A stretch of 64,000 nucleotides of DNA from Pseudomonas putida. GTDB taxonomy: Bacteria > Pseudomonadota > Gammaproteobacteria > Pseudomonadales > Pseudomonadaceae. Shown here one piece after another: positions 35,562-45,972 of the stretch; positions within the stretch are counted from its first letter, which is position 1, and each line of letters opens with the position of its first letter. The notes under the pieces were generated by a model. It did not search any database, was not told the DNA's origin, and worked only from the letters and a program-made list of their open reading frames with translations. The stretch spans positions 5,270,001 to 5,334,000 of the forward strand of contig NZ_CP026115.2 of assembly GCF_009883635.2 (NCBI RefSeq), in the 5' to 3' direction. A program made the translations under genes and the position numbers.

Positions 35562-36846
35562 GCCACAGATTCTGGTGCTGGGCGCCGGGCCGGCTGGCGC
35601 CGCTACCGCACTTGGCCTGCGGCGGCTGGGCTACCCGGTGACGGTAGTCTCCGACTGGCGGCGTTTTGCCGCCGTGGAAGGGGTTTCGCAACGGGTGCTG
35701 GAAGGCTTGCGTCATGCCGGCCTGGGCGGCGCCTTGGCCGAGGCAGCGGTACCGGCTGCACGGCAGGTGCACTGGAATGGCCAGCATCTGCAACTCAATC
35801 AGGAGTTTCTGCTCGATCGCCAGCGTTTCGACCGCGCCTTGCGCGATGACCTGGGGCGGGCAGGGGTAACCTTGGTGGAAGGGCGCGTTCGCGAAGTTTC
35901 GCGTGCCGAGGGCTACCAGGTCCGGCTGGATGACGGGCAGGTGCTGCAGGGCGATTTTCTGGTCGAAGCGCGCGGGCGCCAGGCGCCGTTGGCGGCCGAC
36001 CGTTTGCGTGGCCCGGAAACGGTCAGCCTGCTCAATCTCTGGCAGGCTGAGCCAGGCACGCCAGCGTCTGCCGTGGAAAGCCTGGACGATGGTTGGGCCT
36101 GGATGGCCAGGCTGGCCGACGGGCGCTGCTACTGGCAGGTGACCCTGGACGCCGAGGGGCTGCCGGGCAAGGCGGCGCTGCCGGAATATTGCGCCGCACG
36201 CCGACGGGCGTCGGCGCTGGTGGCCGAGTTGTTCGATGCCCGTGCGCTGGAGGCTGCGCAGGTGCATGCGCGCAGCAGCACGGCGATCCTCGCTGGCGAC
36301 TGCGTGGGGGATGACTGGGTGCGGGTGGGCGATGCGGCGATGGCGGTTGACCCACTGTCGGGGAATGGGATTTTCCAGTCGCTGTCATCGGCGTTGCAGG
36401 CGCCGGTGGTGATCAACACGTTGCTGCGTCGGCCCGAGCGGGCGGCGCTGGCGAAACAATTTCATCAGCAGCGGATCGAGCAGCTGTTTTTGCGCTTTGC
36501 CCGCATTGGGCGCGATTTCTATGGGCAGGAGCTTGAGCGCGCAGGGCAGCCATTCTGGGAACGTCGTCGGGCTTGGCCGGATGCGCAGCCGTTGCATCTG
36601 GCGGCGGACTGGACGGCCGTGCAGGTGGCGCGGCGGCCGGTGTTGCGTGAGGGGCTGGTGGATGAGGCAGAGGTGGTGGTGACGGCGGATCAGCCGTTGG
36701 GGGTTTGGCATTTGCAGGGGATCGAGCTGGCGCCGGTGGTGCGTGAGTTGCTGATTGGTCGAGCACCCGGGGCAGCCATGAGCACAGTGTCAGCAGAGCA
36801 TCAGAGGATGTTGATGCGCTGGCTGGCAGACCAAGGTTACAGCTGA
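35554..36846 (+). CDS. qhpG: FAD-dependent monooxygenase for CTQ cofactor formation
   Basis: The 430-residue flavoprotein starts at ATG 35554 with the dinucleotide-binding [23 protein letters not shown] and has GDAAMAVDPLSGNGIFQSL, the second FAD motif of tryptophan-halogenase/PHBH-like monooxygenases. In the known system QhpG hydroxylates the tryptophan that becomes cysteine tryptophylquinone. Its overlap with qhpE supports this assignment. Confidence 0.8.
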   Translation: MPEPQILVLGAGPAGAATALGLRRLGYPVTVVSDWRRFAAVEGVSQRVLEGLRHAGLGGALAEAAVPAARQVHWNGQHLQLNQEFLLDRQRFDRALRDDLGRAGVTLVEGRVREVSRAEGYQVRLDDGQVLQGDFLVEARGRQAPLAADRLRGPETVSLLNLWQAEPGTPASAVESLDDGWAWMARLADGRCYWQVTLDAEGLPGKAALPEYCAARRRASALVAELFDARALEAAQVHARSSTAILAGDCVGDDWVRVGDAAMAVDPLSGNGIFQSLSSALQAPVVINTLLRRPERAALAKQFHQQRIEQLFLRFARIGRDFYGQELERAGQPFWERRRAWPDAQPLHLAADWTAVQVARRPVLREGLVDEAEVVVTADQPLGVWHLQGIELAPVVRELLIGRAPGAAMSTVSAEHQRMLMRWLADQGYS

Positions 36847-36865
36847 GATTCTGGGGCCGCATGGC

Positions 36866-36944
36866 GGCCCATTCGCTGGGCAAGCCCGCTCCTACAGGGA
36901 TCGCATAACTCCTGTAGGAGCGGGCTTGCCCCGCGAATGGGCCG
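36866..36944. repeat. REP pair
   Basis: Inverted putida-type REP units (CAAGCCCGCTCCTACAGG and its complement) lie between the convergent qhpG and aldehyde dehydrogenase genes. They probably serve as the terminator region for both. Confidence 0.88.
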
Positions 36945-36957
36945 GTACAGGTAAGGA

Positions 36958-38451
36958 TCAGAGCTTGATCAGCACCGACTTGAGTTCGGTGTAATGCTCA
37001 ATCGCTGCAGCGCCCATCTCACGGCCGACGCCAGACATCTTGTAGCCGCCGAACGGCAGCGCCGGGTCCAGCGCGCTGTGGCAGTTGACCCACACCGACC
37101 CTGACTTGATCCGCGGAATCATCCGGTGTACCGCAGCCAGGTCGTTCGACCAGATGCTCGCGCCCAGGCCGTAAGGGTTGTCGTTGGCCATGCCGATCAC
37201 TTCGTCGATGTCGTCGAACGGCATTGCCACCAGCACCGGCCCGAAGATCTCTTCCTGCACCAGGCGATGGCGCTGGTCGACATCGACGATCACCGTCGGT
37301 TTGACGAAGTAACCCGGGCCGAACCCTTCACCGCCACAGGCGATGGTCGCGCCCAGCTCGCGGCCCAGCTCGATGTAGCCGGTGACCCGGTCCTGCTGCT
37401 TGGCCGAAATCAGCGGGCCCATCTGCACCGCCGGGTCCAGGCCGCTGCCGAGCTTCATGCCGTTGGCGATGCCGGCGATGTCGGCCACCACATTGTCGAA
37501 GTGCTTGCGGTGCACGTACAGGCGCGAGCCGGCGCAGCACACCTGGCCCTGGTTGAAGAAAATTGCCGTGGCGGCGCCAGCGGCGGCTTCCTGCAGGTTG
37601 GCGTCGGGCATGACGATGGTCGGCGATTTGCCGCCGAGCTCCAGGGTGACGCGGGTCATGTTGTCCATGGCCGCCTTGCCGATCAGCTTGCCCACTTCGG
37701 TTGAGCCGGTGAAGGTCAGCTTGTCCACGCCCGGGTGGCGGCTCAGCGCGGCGCCGGCGTTCAGGCCGGTGCCGGTGATCACGTTGAACACCCCGGCCGG
37801 GTAGCCTGCCTCGTCTACCAGCTCGGCCAGCTTGAGCGCGGTCAGCGGGGTTTCGTCGGCCGGCTTGAGCACCACGGTACAGCCGGTGGCCAGGGCCGGG
37901 CCGAGCTTCCAGCAAGCCAGCAGCAGCGGGAAGTTCCAGGCGACGATGGCACCGACCACACCCACGGCTTCGCGGCGCACGAAGCCATGGAACTGGTCGT
38001 TGGGCATCAACGGCATGGACGCTTCGACGGTGCTACCCTCGATCTTGGTGGCCCAGCCGGCCATGTAGCGCAGGAAGTCGATGGCCAGCTGCACGTCCAT
38101 GACCTTGGCCACGGCGGCGCTCTTGCCGTTGTTCAGGCATTCCAGCTCGGCCAGCTGCTGTGCGTCGCGCTCCATCAGGTCGGCCAGGCGCCACAGCAGG
38201 TTCTGCCGCTCGCGGGGGCGCACACGGCTCCACGGCGAGTCATCGAAGGCCTGGCGCGCGGCGCGCACGGCGCGGTCGACGTCCTCCTGTTCGGCGGCGG
38301 GCACTTCACCCAGGATTTCACCGGTGGCCGGGTTGCGGAACGACAGGGTGCGGCCACTGGCGGCGTCCTGCCAGTCGGCGCCGATGCGCATCTTCAGCTT
38401 GCGCTCGAGGAAAGCGCGGGTGGCGGGCAGGATGGGCAGGTCGGAAAGCAT
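36958..38451 (-). CDS. Aldehyde dehydrogenase (phenylacetaldehyde-dehydrogenase-like)
   Basis: The 497-residue protein has the aldehyde dehydrogenase signatures: VVGAIVAWNFPLLL, FTGSTEVGK, the general-base Glu in VTLELGGKSP, nucleophilic Cys in NQGQVCCAGSR (about 303) and PFGGYKMSGVGRE. It should oxidise the aldehyde released by amine dehydrogenase to the acid. In P. putida the homologous gene of the phenylethylamine (pea) locus encodes phenylacetaldehyde dehydrogenase; the exact substrate here is inference. It is divergent from qhpA and has its own sigma54 promoter at 38492-38506. Start ATG 38451. Confidence 0.88.
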   Translation of the reverse strand: MLSDLPILPATRAFLERKLKMRIGADWQDAASGRTLSFRNPATGEILGEVPAAEQEDVDRAVRAARQAFDDSPWSRVRPRERQNLLWRLADLMERDAQQLAELECLNNGKSAAVAKVMDVQLAIDFLRYMAGWATKIEGSTVEASMPLMPNDQFHGFVRREAVGVVGAIVAWNFPLLLACWKLGPALATGCTVVLKPADETPLTALKLAELVDEAGYPAGVFNVITGTGLNAGAALSRHPGVDKLTFTGSTEVGKLIGKAAMDNMTRVTLELGGKSPTIVMPDANLQEAAAGAATAIFFNQGQVCCAGSRLYVHRKHFDNVVADIAGIANGMKLGSGLDPAVQMGPLISAKQQDRVTGYIELGRELGATIACGGEGFGPGYFVKPTVIVDVDQRHRLVQEEIFGPVLVAMPFDDIDEVIGMANDNPYGLGASIWSNDLAAVHRMIPRIKSGSVWVNCHSALDPALPFGGYKMSGVGREMGAAAIEHYTELKSVLIKL

Positions 38452-38491
38452 GGGGCTGTGCCTCTTGTCATTGGATGTGACCGGTATAGGC

Positions 38492-38506
38492 GCAATGGCC
38501 GTGCCA
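38492..38506 (-). promoter_or_regulatory. Sigma54 promoter of the aldehyde dehydrogenase gene
   Basis: The minus strand reads TGGCAC-GGCCA-TTGC with the correct 10-base GG-GC spacing. The predicted start is about 30 nt before the ATG at 38451. The nearby AcoR-like activator gene (31252) makes functional use likely. Confidence 0.75.
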
Positions 38507-38631
38507 AGGTCGGCCGATGGCCGCAAGGTGCTGAACGGCCTGGGTTTTGCCGTGGTGCAAGGTTGGGATTGCAGGGCTGCGCTGTTGCACATTGAGACGG
38601 TGTGAGACGGTGATGAAACAGTGGCTGTGAC

Positions 38632-38726
38632 GGCCTCTTCGCGGGGCAAGCCCGCTCCTACCGGGATCCCATCGGCAGCTGGCATACGCGGGCTCTGTAG
38701 GAGCGGGCTTGTCCCGCGAATGGCCT
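38632..38726. repeat. REP pair
   Basis: Two inverted REP units (CTCTTCGCGGGGCAAGCCCG and GAGCGGGCTTGTCCCGCGAA) are separated by about 30 nt within the divergent promoter region. Confidence 0.88.
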
Positions 38727-38854
38727 GCGCAGCAGGCCCTGTCTCAGGATGAAACACCTTGTCGCGAAATGGCACGCTCCGGCGCTGCAGGTAACCGCGC
38801 ACCACTCCCGGAGAAAACCGCTAAAAGCCTGAAATACAACGCTTTAGCATCACT

Positions 38855-38870
38855 TGGCACAGTTTCTGTA
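38855..38870 (+). promoter_or_regulatory. Possible sigma54 promoter of qhpA operon
   Basis: TGGCAC-AGTTT-CTGTA has a perfect -24 element and correct spacing, but GT replaces the invariant GC at -12. It lies 77 nt upstream of the TTG start. A sigma54 activator in the same locus supports it; the -12 mismatch argues against it. Confidence 0.4.
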
Positions 38871-38946
38871 TCACAACTGTCACAAGCACACCTGCTGTAC
38901 CAAAGCGTGTGAAAACGATAAGAACAACAACCGTGGAGGTCTGACC

Positions 38947-40512
38947 TTGAAGACGACTCGACTCCGGCGGCATGCGGGCAAACTGGCGCTGGTCGCCGCC
39001 GCACTGCTGGGCACCCAGGCCATGGCGGCCGAGCAGGGCCCGAGCCTGTTGCAGAACAAGTGCATGGGGTGCCATATCCCCGAGGGCAACGATACCTACA
39101 GCCGCATCAGCCACCAGCGCAAGACCCCGGAAGGCTGGCTGATGAGCATCGCCCGCATGCAGGTCATGCATGGCCTGCAGATCAGCGACGACGACCGTCG
39201 TACCCTGGTCAAGTACCTGGCCGACAAGCAGGGCCTGGCGCCGAGCGAGACCGATGGCGTGCGCTACGCCATGGAGCGCCGGCTCAACACCGTCGAGCAC
39301 TTCGATACCCAGCTCAGCGAAACCTGTGGCCGCTGCCACTCCGGTGCCCGTGTCGCCTTGCAGCGGCGCCCGGCGCAGGAATGGGAACATCTGGTCAACT
39401 TCCACCTCGGGCAATGGCCGTCCCTCGAATACCAGGCCCAGGCGCGTGACCGCGACTGGCTGGAAATCGCCCTCAAGCAAGTGGTACCGGAGCTGGCCAA
39501 GCGCTTCCCGCTTGAGAGCCCGGCCTGGGCCGCCTGGCAGAAGGCCAAGCCGACCGCCGAGGCGCTGCCTGGACAGTGGGCGTTCAGCGGCCACATGCTG
39601 GCCAAGGGCGATGTGCGTGGGGTGATGACGGTGGTTGCCGACCAGGGCGACACCTTCAAGGTCGAGGTCAAAGGCAGCTACGCCGACGGCACGCCGTTCA
39701 ACGGCAGTGGCTCGGCGATGCTCTATAACGGCTATGAATGGCGCGGCAACGTCAAGGTCGGCGACAGCAACCTGCGCCAGGTGTTTGCTGCGCTAGACGG
39801 CGAGATGAAAGGCCGTATGTTCGAGGCCGATCACGATGAGCGCGGCCTGGACTTCACGGCTGCAAAAGAAGGCAAGGCTCGCCTGCTGGCGGTGCAGCCG
39901 GCGTTCATCAAGGCCGGTGGCGAAAGCGAGATCACCCTGGTTGGCAGCGGCCTGGCCGGCAAGCCTGAACTGGGTGCGGGCGTGGAAGTGACCGAGGTGC
40001 TGGAACAAACCCCGACCCTGGTACGCGTGAAAGCCCGCGCAGCGGCGGATGCCAAGCCCGGCCAGCGCGAAGTCGCAGTGGGTGTGCTCAAGGGCGTCAA
40101 CCTGGCGGTCTACGACAAGGTCGAGGAAGTGAAGGTGGTGCCGGCGTTCTCCATCGCCCGTATCGGCGAGAACGGTGCTTCGGTGCCGAAGGTCCAGGGG
40201 CGCTTTGAAGCTGAAGCCTGGGGCAAGGACGCCAGCGGCCAGCCGTTGCGTATCGGTTACCTGCCGGCCAGCTGGAAGGTAGAGCCGTTCAACGAGCGTG
40301 CGGTCGAGGACGAAGACGTCAAGTTCGCCGGCCAGATGCAGGCCGACGGGGTGTTCGTGCCAGGCGGTGCCGGCCCGAATCCGGCACGCAAGATGATGAC
40401 CAACAACGCCGGCAACCTGAAGGTCATCGCCACGCTGGCTGACGGCGGCCAGAGCGGCGAAGGCCACATGATCGTCACCGTCCAGCGCTGGAACAACCCG
40501 CCGCTGCCGTAA
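38947..40512 (+). CDS. qhpA: Quinohemoprotein amine dehydrogenase alpha subunit (dihaem)
   Basis: The 521-residue periplasmic protein has two c-type haem sites, CMGCH (39-43) and CGRCH (127-131), in its N-terminal part, followed by beta-sandwich domains. This is the layout of the 60-kDa alpha subunit of P. putida QHNDH, which carries electrons from the quinone cofactor. I chose the TTG start at 38947 because GGAGG is 7 nt upstream and the signal peptide (to QAMA-AE) begins there. An earlier in-frame TTG has no such support. Confidence 0.92.
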   Translation: MKTTRLRRHAGKLALVAAALLGTQAMAAEQGPSLLQNKCMGCHIPEGNDTYSRISHQRKTPEGWLMSIARMQVMHGLQISDDDRRTLVKYLADKQGLAPSETDGVRYAMERRLNTVEHFDTQLSETCGRCHSGARVALQRRPAQEWEHLVNFHLGQWPSLEYQAQARDRDWLEIALKQVVPELAKRFPLESPAWAAWQKAKPTAEALPGQWAFSGHMLAKGDVRGVMTVVADQGDTFKVEVKGSYADGTPFNGSGSAMLYNGYEWRGNVKVGDSNLRQVFAALDGEMKGRMFEADHDERGLDFTAAKEGKARLLAVQPAFIKAGGESEITLVGSGLAGKPELGAGVEVTEVLEQTPTLVRVKARAAADAKPGQREVAVGVLKGVNLAVYDKVEEVKVVPAFSIARIGENGASVPKVQGRFEAEAWGKDASGQPLRIGYLPASWKVEPFNERAVEDEDVKFAGQMQADGVFVPGGAGPNPARKMMTNNAGNLKVIATLADGGQSGEGHMIVTVQRWNNPPLP

Positions 40513-40561
40513 GGGCAGGGCATGACGGTTTTTCCAACGGATCGATTATCGGGAGGTCGCC

Positions 40562-41992
40562 ATGGGCGCGCTACTGAACCTGGTCGAACGCAACCTGCAC
40601 GAAGTGCAGGTCGATGCCGACCGCATGCTGTTCCATATCCCCAGCAGTTCGCTGTTCACCGCCGATGCGGTGACCGGCGGGATCATCGACACCCTGCGCC
40701 AGCACGACTGCTCGGCCGAGGAGCTGATGCAGCGCCTTGGCCAGCAGTTTGCCGGCGATGATATCCAGGACACACTGCGCGAACTGATCGCGCTGGAACT
40801 GGTCAGCGACGGCTCGCCGCTGACCCCGGAAATCGCCCTCAAGCAGGTTGAGCGCACGGCGCTGAACACCGTGGTGCTCAACGTCAACACTGGCTGCAAC
40901 CTCAGCTGCACTTACTGCTACAAGGAAGATCTGGACAAACCGTCCGCCGGCAAAAAGATGAGCACCGCCACCGCCGAAGCCTCGGTGGAGATGCTGCTCA
41001 AAGAGTCACCCAACGAAGAGCGCTACAGCGTGGTGTTCTTCGGTGGCGAGCCGTTGTCCAACCGGCCGCTGATCGAGCACATGGTCGCCTACTGCGAGCG
41101 GCGCTTCGCCGAAGCCGGCAAGCAGGTGGAATTCATCATGACCACCAACGCGACCCTGCTCACCGAAGAAATCATCGACTGGCTCAACGCCCACCGCTTC
41201 GGCCTGTCGATCAGCATCGACGGCCCGAAGACCGTGCATGACCGCAACCGCATCACCGTGGGCGGGCAGGGCACCTATGACGTGGTGCGGCGCAAGGCCG
41301 ACCTGCTGCTGTCGCGCTACACCAGCCGCCCGGTGGGCGCGCGGGTCACCCTGACCCGTGGCATCACCGACGTCGAGACCATCTGGAACCACCTGTTCAA
41401 CGAAATGGGCTTCGCCGAAGTCGGCTTTGCCCCGGTCACCTCCGGCGACATGGCCGACTTCAACCTCACCGGTGAAGAGCTGGTGCAGGTGTTCGCCAAC
41501 ATGAAGGCGCTGGGCCGCAAGTACCTGGAGGCGGCGCTGGAGCACCGCAACATCGGCTTCTCCAACCTGCACCAGCTGATCACCGACATACACGAAGGCC
41601 ACAAGAAGGCCCTGCCGTGCGGTGCCGGGCTGAAGATGCTGGCCGTGGACCACGAGGGCGAGCTGAACCTGTGCCACCGCTTCACCGGTTCCAGCCTGCC
41701 TACCTTCGGCAATGTGCACCAGGGCGTGAAGCAGGCGCAGCTCAACGACTTCCTGTCACAGCGCCTGGACCGCAGCAACACCGGCTGCGAGAGCTGCCGC
41801 ATCCGCAACCTGTGCTCCGGCGGCTGCTACCACGAGAGCTACGCCCGCTACGGCGACCCGCAGCACCCGACCTACCACTACTGCGAGTTGATGCGCGATT
41901 GGGTCGACTTCGGCATCGAGGTCTACAGCCGCATCATGGCCGCCAACCCGGCCTTCATCGACCGCTACATCACCCCGCGGAAGGCGCACTGA
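40562..41992 (+). CDS. qhpD: Radical SAM/SPASM maturase of the QHNDH gamma subunit
   Basis: The 476-residue enzyme has the radical SAM cluster motif CNLSCTYC (Cys112, Cys116, Cys119), FFGGEPL, and a C-terminal SPASM region with [21 protein letters not shown] and YYC-type cysteines for extra Fe-S clusters. QhpD forms the intrapeptidyl Cys-to-Asp/Glu thioether bonds in the gamma subunit. It is encoded directly before its substrate gene (1 nt gap). Confidence 0.93.
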   Translation: MGALLNLVERNLHEVQVDADRMLFHIPSSSLFTADAVTGGIIDTLRQHDCSAEELMQRLGQQFAGDDIQDTLRELIALELVSDGSPLTPEIALKQVERTALNTVVLNVNTGCNLSCTYCYKEDLDKPSAGKKMSTATAEASVEMLLKESPNEERYSVVFFGGEPLSNRPLIEHMVAYCERRFAEAGKQVEFIMTTNATLLTEEIIDWLNAHRFGLSISIDGPKTVHDRNRITVGGQGTYDVVRRKADLLLSRYTSRPVGARVTLTRGITDVETIWNHLFNEMGFAEVGFAPVTSGDMADFNLTGEELVQVFANMKALGRKYLEAALEHRNIGFSNLHQLITDIHEGHKKALPCGAGLKMLAVDHEGELNLCHRFTGSSLPTFGNVHQGVKQAQLNDFLSQRLDRSNTGCESCRIRNLCSGGCYHESYARYGDPQHPTYHYCELMRDWVDFGIEVYSRIMAANPAFIDRYITPRKAH

Positions 41993-41993
41993 C

Positions 41994-42317
41994 ATGAAGC
42001 ACTTGAAGCCCCTGAACAACAAGGCCCGCATCCTCGAGCAGGCCGCCGCCGAAGACCGCGTCGAAGAAGTCATGGCCATGAGCGCGGTGGCCGGCTGTAC
42101 CGCCACCACCGACCCGGGCTGGGAAGTGGACGCCTTTGGCGGCGTCAGCTCGCTGTGCCAGCCGATGGAGGCCGACCTCTATGGCTGTTCCGACCCTTGC
42201 TGGTGGCCGGCCCAGGTGCCGGACATGATGAGTACCTACCAAGACTGGAACGCCCAGGCCAACAACTCCCAGGAAGACTGGCGCAACCTCGGCACCGTGT
42301 TCCCGAAAGACAAGTGA
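41994..42317 (+). CDS. qhpC: Quinohemoprotein amine dehydrogenase gamma subunit precursor (CTQ-containing)
   Basis: The 107-residue protein has a leader of about 28 residues without hydrophobic signal features ([18 protein letters not shown]), then a Cys-rich compact domain: [40 protein letters not shown]. The four Cys, nearby Asp/Glu and the Trp in CWWPAQ fit the known thioether-cross-linked gamma subunit in which Cys and Trp form cysteine tryptophylquinone. A leader without Sec character agrees with export by the ABC protein and trimming by the subtilase. Confidence 0.95.
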   Translation: MKHLKPLNNKARILEQAAAEDRVEEVMAMSAVAGCTATTDPGWEVDAFGGVSSLCQPMEADLYGCSDPCWWPAQVPDMMSTYQDWNAQANNSQEDWRNLGTVFPKDK

Positions 42318-42349
42318 CCGGCCCAACAAGAATGACAAGGGGAAACCGC

Positions 42350-43471
42350 ATGAAAGCTGGACGCTGCGCGCAACTCGCGCTGACCATCGCCGCCACGGCC
42401 TGCACCTGGGCGGCGCAGGCCGATGATACCGGGCCGGCCCTGAAGGCTGGCCAGGAATACCTGATCACCACCAACTACCCGAACAACCTGCACGTCATCG
42501 ACGTGGCCAGCGACACGCTGTACAAGAGCTGCCAGATGCCCGACAAGTTCGGCCCCGGCACCGCGATGATGGCGCCGGACAACCGCACCGCCTACGTGCT
42601 CAACAACCACTATGCCGACATCTACGGCATCGACCTGGACACCTGCAAGACCACCTTCCACGCCAACCTGTCCAGCGTGCCGGGCGAAGTTGGCAAGTCG
42701 ATGTACTCGTTCGCCCTGAGCCCGGATGGCAAAGAGGTGTACGCCACCGTCAACCCGACCCAGCGCCTGAACGACCACTACGTGGTCAAGCCGCCGCGCC
42801 TGGAGGTGTACAGCACCGCCGATGGTCTGCAGGCCAAGCCGGTGCGCACCTTCCCGATGCCGCGCCAGGTCTACCTGATGCGCGCCGCTGACGATGGCAG
42901 CCTGTTCGTCGCCGGGCCGGATATCTACAAGATGGACGTCAAGACCGGCAAATACACCGTGGCCTTGCCGCTGCGCAGCTGGAACCGCAAGGGCTACAGC
43001 GCGCCGGATGTGCTGTACTTCTGGCCGCACCAGAGCCCGCGCCACGAGTTCTCGATGCTCTACACCATTGCCAAGTTCAAGGATGCCAAGCAAGACCCGA
43101 ACGAGGCGCAGCTGCTGTACGGTTATCTGAGCGTCGACCTCAAGACCGGCAAGACCCACACCCAGGAGTTCGCCGACCTGACCGAGCTGTATTTCACTGG
43201 CCTGCGTTCGCCGAAGGATCCGAACCAGATCTACGGCGTGCTCAACCGCCTGGCCAAGTACGACATCAAGCAGCGCAAGCTGATCAAGGCGGCTAATCTG
43301 GAGCACACCTATTACTGCGTGACCTTCGACAAGAAGGGCGACAAGTTGTACCTGGGCGGCACCTTCAATGACCTGGCGGTGTTCAACCCCGAGACGCTGG
43401 AGAAGGTGAAGAACATCAAGCTCCCAGGCGGCGACATGTCCACCACCACGCCGCAGGTGTTCATCCGCTAG
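42350..43471 (+). CDS. qhpB: Quinohemoprotein amine dehydrogenase beta subunit
   Basis: The 373-residue secreted protein has a signal peptide ending AQA-DDTGP and a seven-bladed propeller made of YVTN-like repeats (NNLHVIDVASDTLYKSCQMPDKFGPGTAMMAPDNRTAYVLNN split over blade one). In the known enzyme the beta propeller holds the gamma subunit against the dihaem alpha subunit. It starts 32 nt after qhpC and ends the structural operon. Confidence 0.9.
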   Translation: MKAGRCAQLALTIAATACTWAAQADDTGPALKAGQEYLITTNYPNNLHVIDVASDTLYKSCQMPDKFGPGTAMMAPDNRTAYVLNNHYADIYGIDLDTCKTTFHANLSSVPGEVGKSMYSFALSPDGKEVYATVNPTQRLNDHYVVKPPRLEVYSTADGLQAKPVRTFPMPRQVYLMRAADDGSLFVAGPDIYKMDVKTGKYTVALPLRSWNRKGYSAPDVLYFWPHQSPRHEFSMLYTIAKFKDAKQDPNEAQLLYGYLSVDLKTGKTHTQEFADLTELYFTGLRSPKDPNQIYGVLNRLAKYDIKQRKLIKAANLEHTYYCVTFDKKGDKLYLGGTFNDLAVFNPETLEKVKNIKLPGGDMSTTTPQVFIR

Positions 43472-43480
43472 ATCGGTGTT

Positions 43481-43560
43481 GGCCTCTTCGCGGGACAAGC
43501 CCGCTCCTACAGGAGATCGACTACCCCTTGTAGGAGCGGGCTTGTCCCGCGAAGAGGCCA
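43481..43560. repeat. REP pair
   Basis: GGCCTCTTCGCGGGACAAGC and its inverted partner lie 9 nt after the qhpB stop. They are likely to protect or terminate the qhp transcript. Confidence 0.9.
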
Positions 43561-43594
43561 GTTCAGACAACACAAGAACAACAAGAGAGCGCCC

Positions 43595-45268
<1,674 letters not shown>

Positions 45269-45275
45269 TGTTTCG

Positions 45276-45323
45276 CCTGTACCGGCCCTTTCGCGGGCTT
45301 GCCCCGCGAAAGGGCCGGTACAG
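45276..45323. terminator. REP-derived hairpin between convergent genes
   Basis: A near-perfect 22-bp-arm palindrome (CCTGTACCGGCCCTTTCGCG and its complement around CTTG) lies in the 67-nt gap between the acyl-CoA ligase and mobA stops. It has no U tract, so it may act as an mRNA end or an anti-read-through structure in both directions. Confidence 0.65.
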
Positions 45324-45335
45324 GCGGTAAAGCAT

Positions 45336-45911
45336 TTACCCTTGCAGCAACTCCGGGCTGTTGAAATTACTCAACCTGCGATCATCCTCGGCACACTCAA
45401 CCCCCCGCACCGCCTCCCGCAACAAGGCCTTCTGCAAACTCCGCTCACCCGCCGCCCAGGCCTGCTCCAGCACCGGCAGTACTGAGCGCGGCAAGACACT
45501 GAACATCGGCTGCCAATAGCCGCCCTGACGCACCATCGCGGCACTGCCACCGGACACTGCCAGTTGCCGCAGTGCATCGAGCAAAGCCCGGTCTACCAAC
45601 GGCGCATCACAAGCCAGCACCACCACCCAGTCATGCTTGGCCGCCTTCAGCCCGGCGATCACCCCCGCCAGCGGCCCGGGGAAGTCGGCCTCGGCATCGC
45701 CCACCAGTTGGTCGGCATAAGCGGCATAAGCCTGCTGGTTGCGGTTGCAGGAAATGACCAGGTCATCAGTGAGCGGCCGCACGATGCGCTGGATATGCGC
45801 AACCAATGGCTCACCGCGCCATTCCAGCAGGCCTTTGTCACGCCCGCCCATGCGCTGGCCGCGGCCACCGGCGAGGATCAGGACGGAGCAGGGGGGCAGG
45901 GCATCAGGCAT
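45336..45911 (-). CDS. mobA: Molybdenum cofactor guanylyltransferase MobA
   Basis: The 191-residue nucleotidyltransferase has the signature LILAGGRGQRMGGRDKGLLEW, then LVGDAEADFPGPLAGVIAGL and VVLACDAPLVD. It attaches GMP to molybdopterin. The start at 45911 was preferred because the upstream ATG at 45956 would place a terminator hairpin inside the coding region. It has no molybdenum-related neighbours in this window. Confidence 0.93.
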   Translation of the reverse strand: MPDALPPCSVLILAGGRGQRMGGRDKGLLEWRGEPLVAHIQRIVRPLTDDLVISCNRNQQAYAAYADQLVGDAEADFPGPLAGVIAGLKAAKHDWVVVLACDAPLVDRALLDALRQLAVSGGSAAMVRQGGYWQPMFSVLPRSVLPVLEQAWAAGERSLQKALLREAVRGVECAEDDRRLSNFNSPELLQG

Positions 45912-45912
45912 G

Positions 45913-45947
45913 AAAAAGGGTTCCGGGCAGTCAATGCCCGGAACCCT
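45913..45947 (-). terminator. Intrinsic terminator of the RND operon
   Basis: On the minus strand a GGGTTCCGGGCA / TGCCCGGAACCC stem is followed by TTTTT. It lies just after the RND pump gene and immediately before the mobA start, so mobA is either expressed from read-through or from a promoter overlapping the hairpin. Confidence 0.88.
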
Positions 45948-45972
45948 CTCATTCAACGCCCGGCTTGTCCAG

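Larger units (their letters stand above)
38452..38946. promoter_or_regulatory. Divergent control region between aldehyde dehydrogenase and qhpA
   Basis: These 495 bases have no gene. They carry a sigma54 promoter for the left gene (38492-38506), a REP pair (38632-38726), a candidate activator inverted repeat TGTCTC-AGGAT-GAAACA (38740-38756) and a weaker sigma54-like sequence for the right gene (38855-38870). Confidence 0.65.

Noticed and set aside
38854..38946. An upstream TTG start for qhpA giving 31 extra residues
   Set aside because: It overlaps the promoter-like sequence, has no ribosome-binding site and would place a Cys-rich segment before the signal peptide.
45912..45956. An upstream ATG for mobA at 45956
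   Set aside because: The extra 15 codons are made of the intrinsic terminator of the RND operon, and family members begin near the nucleotide-binding motif.
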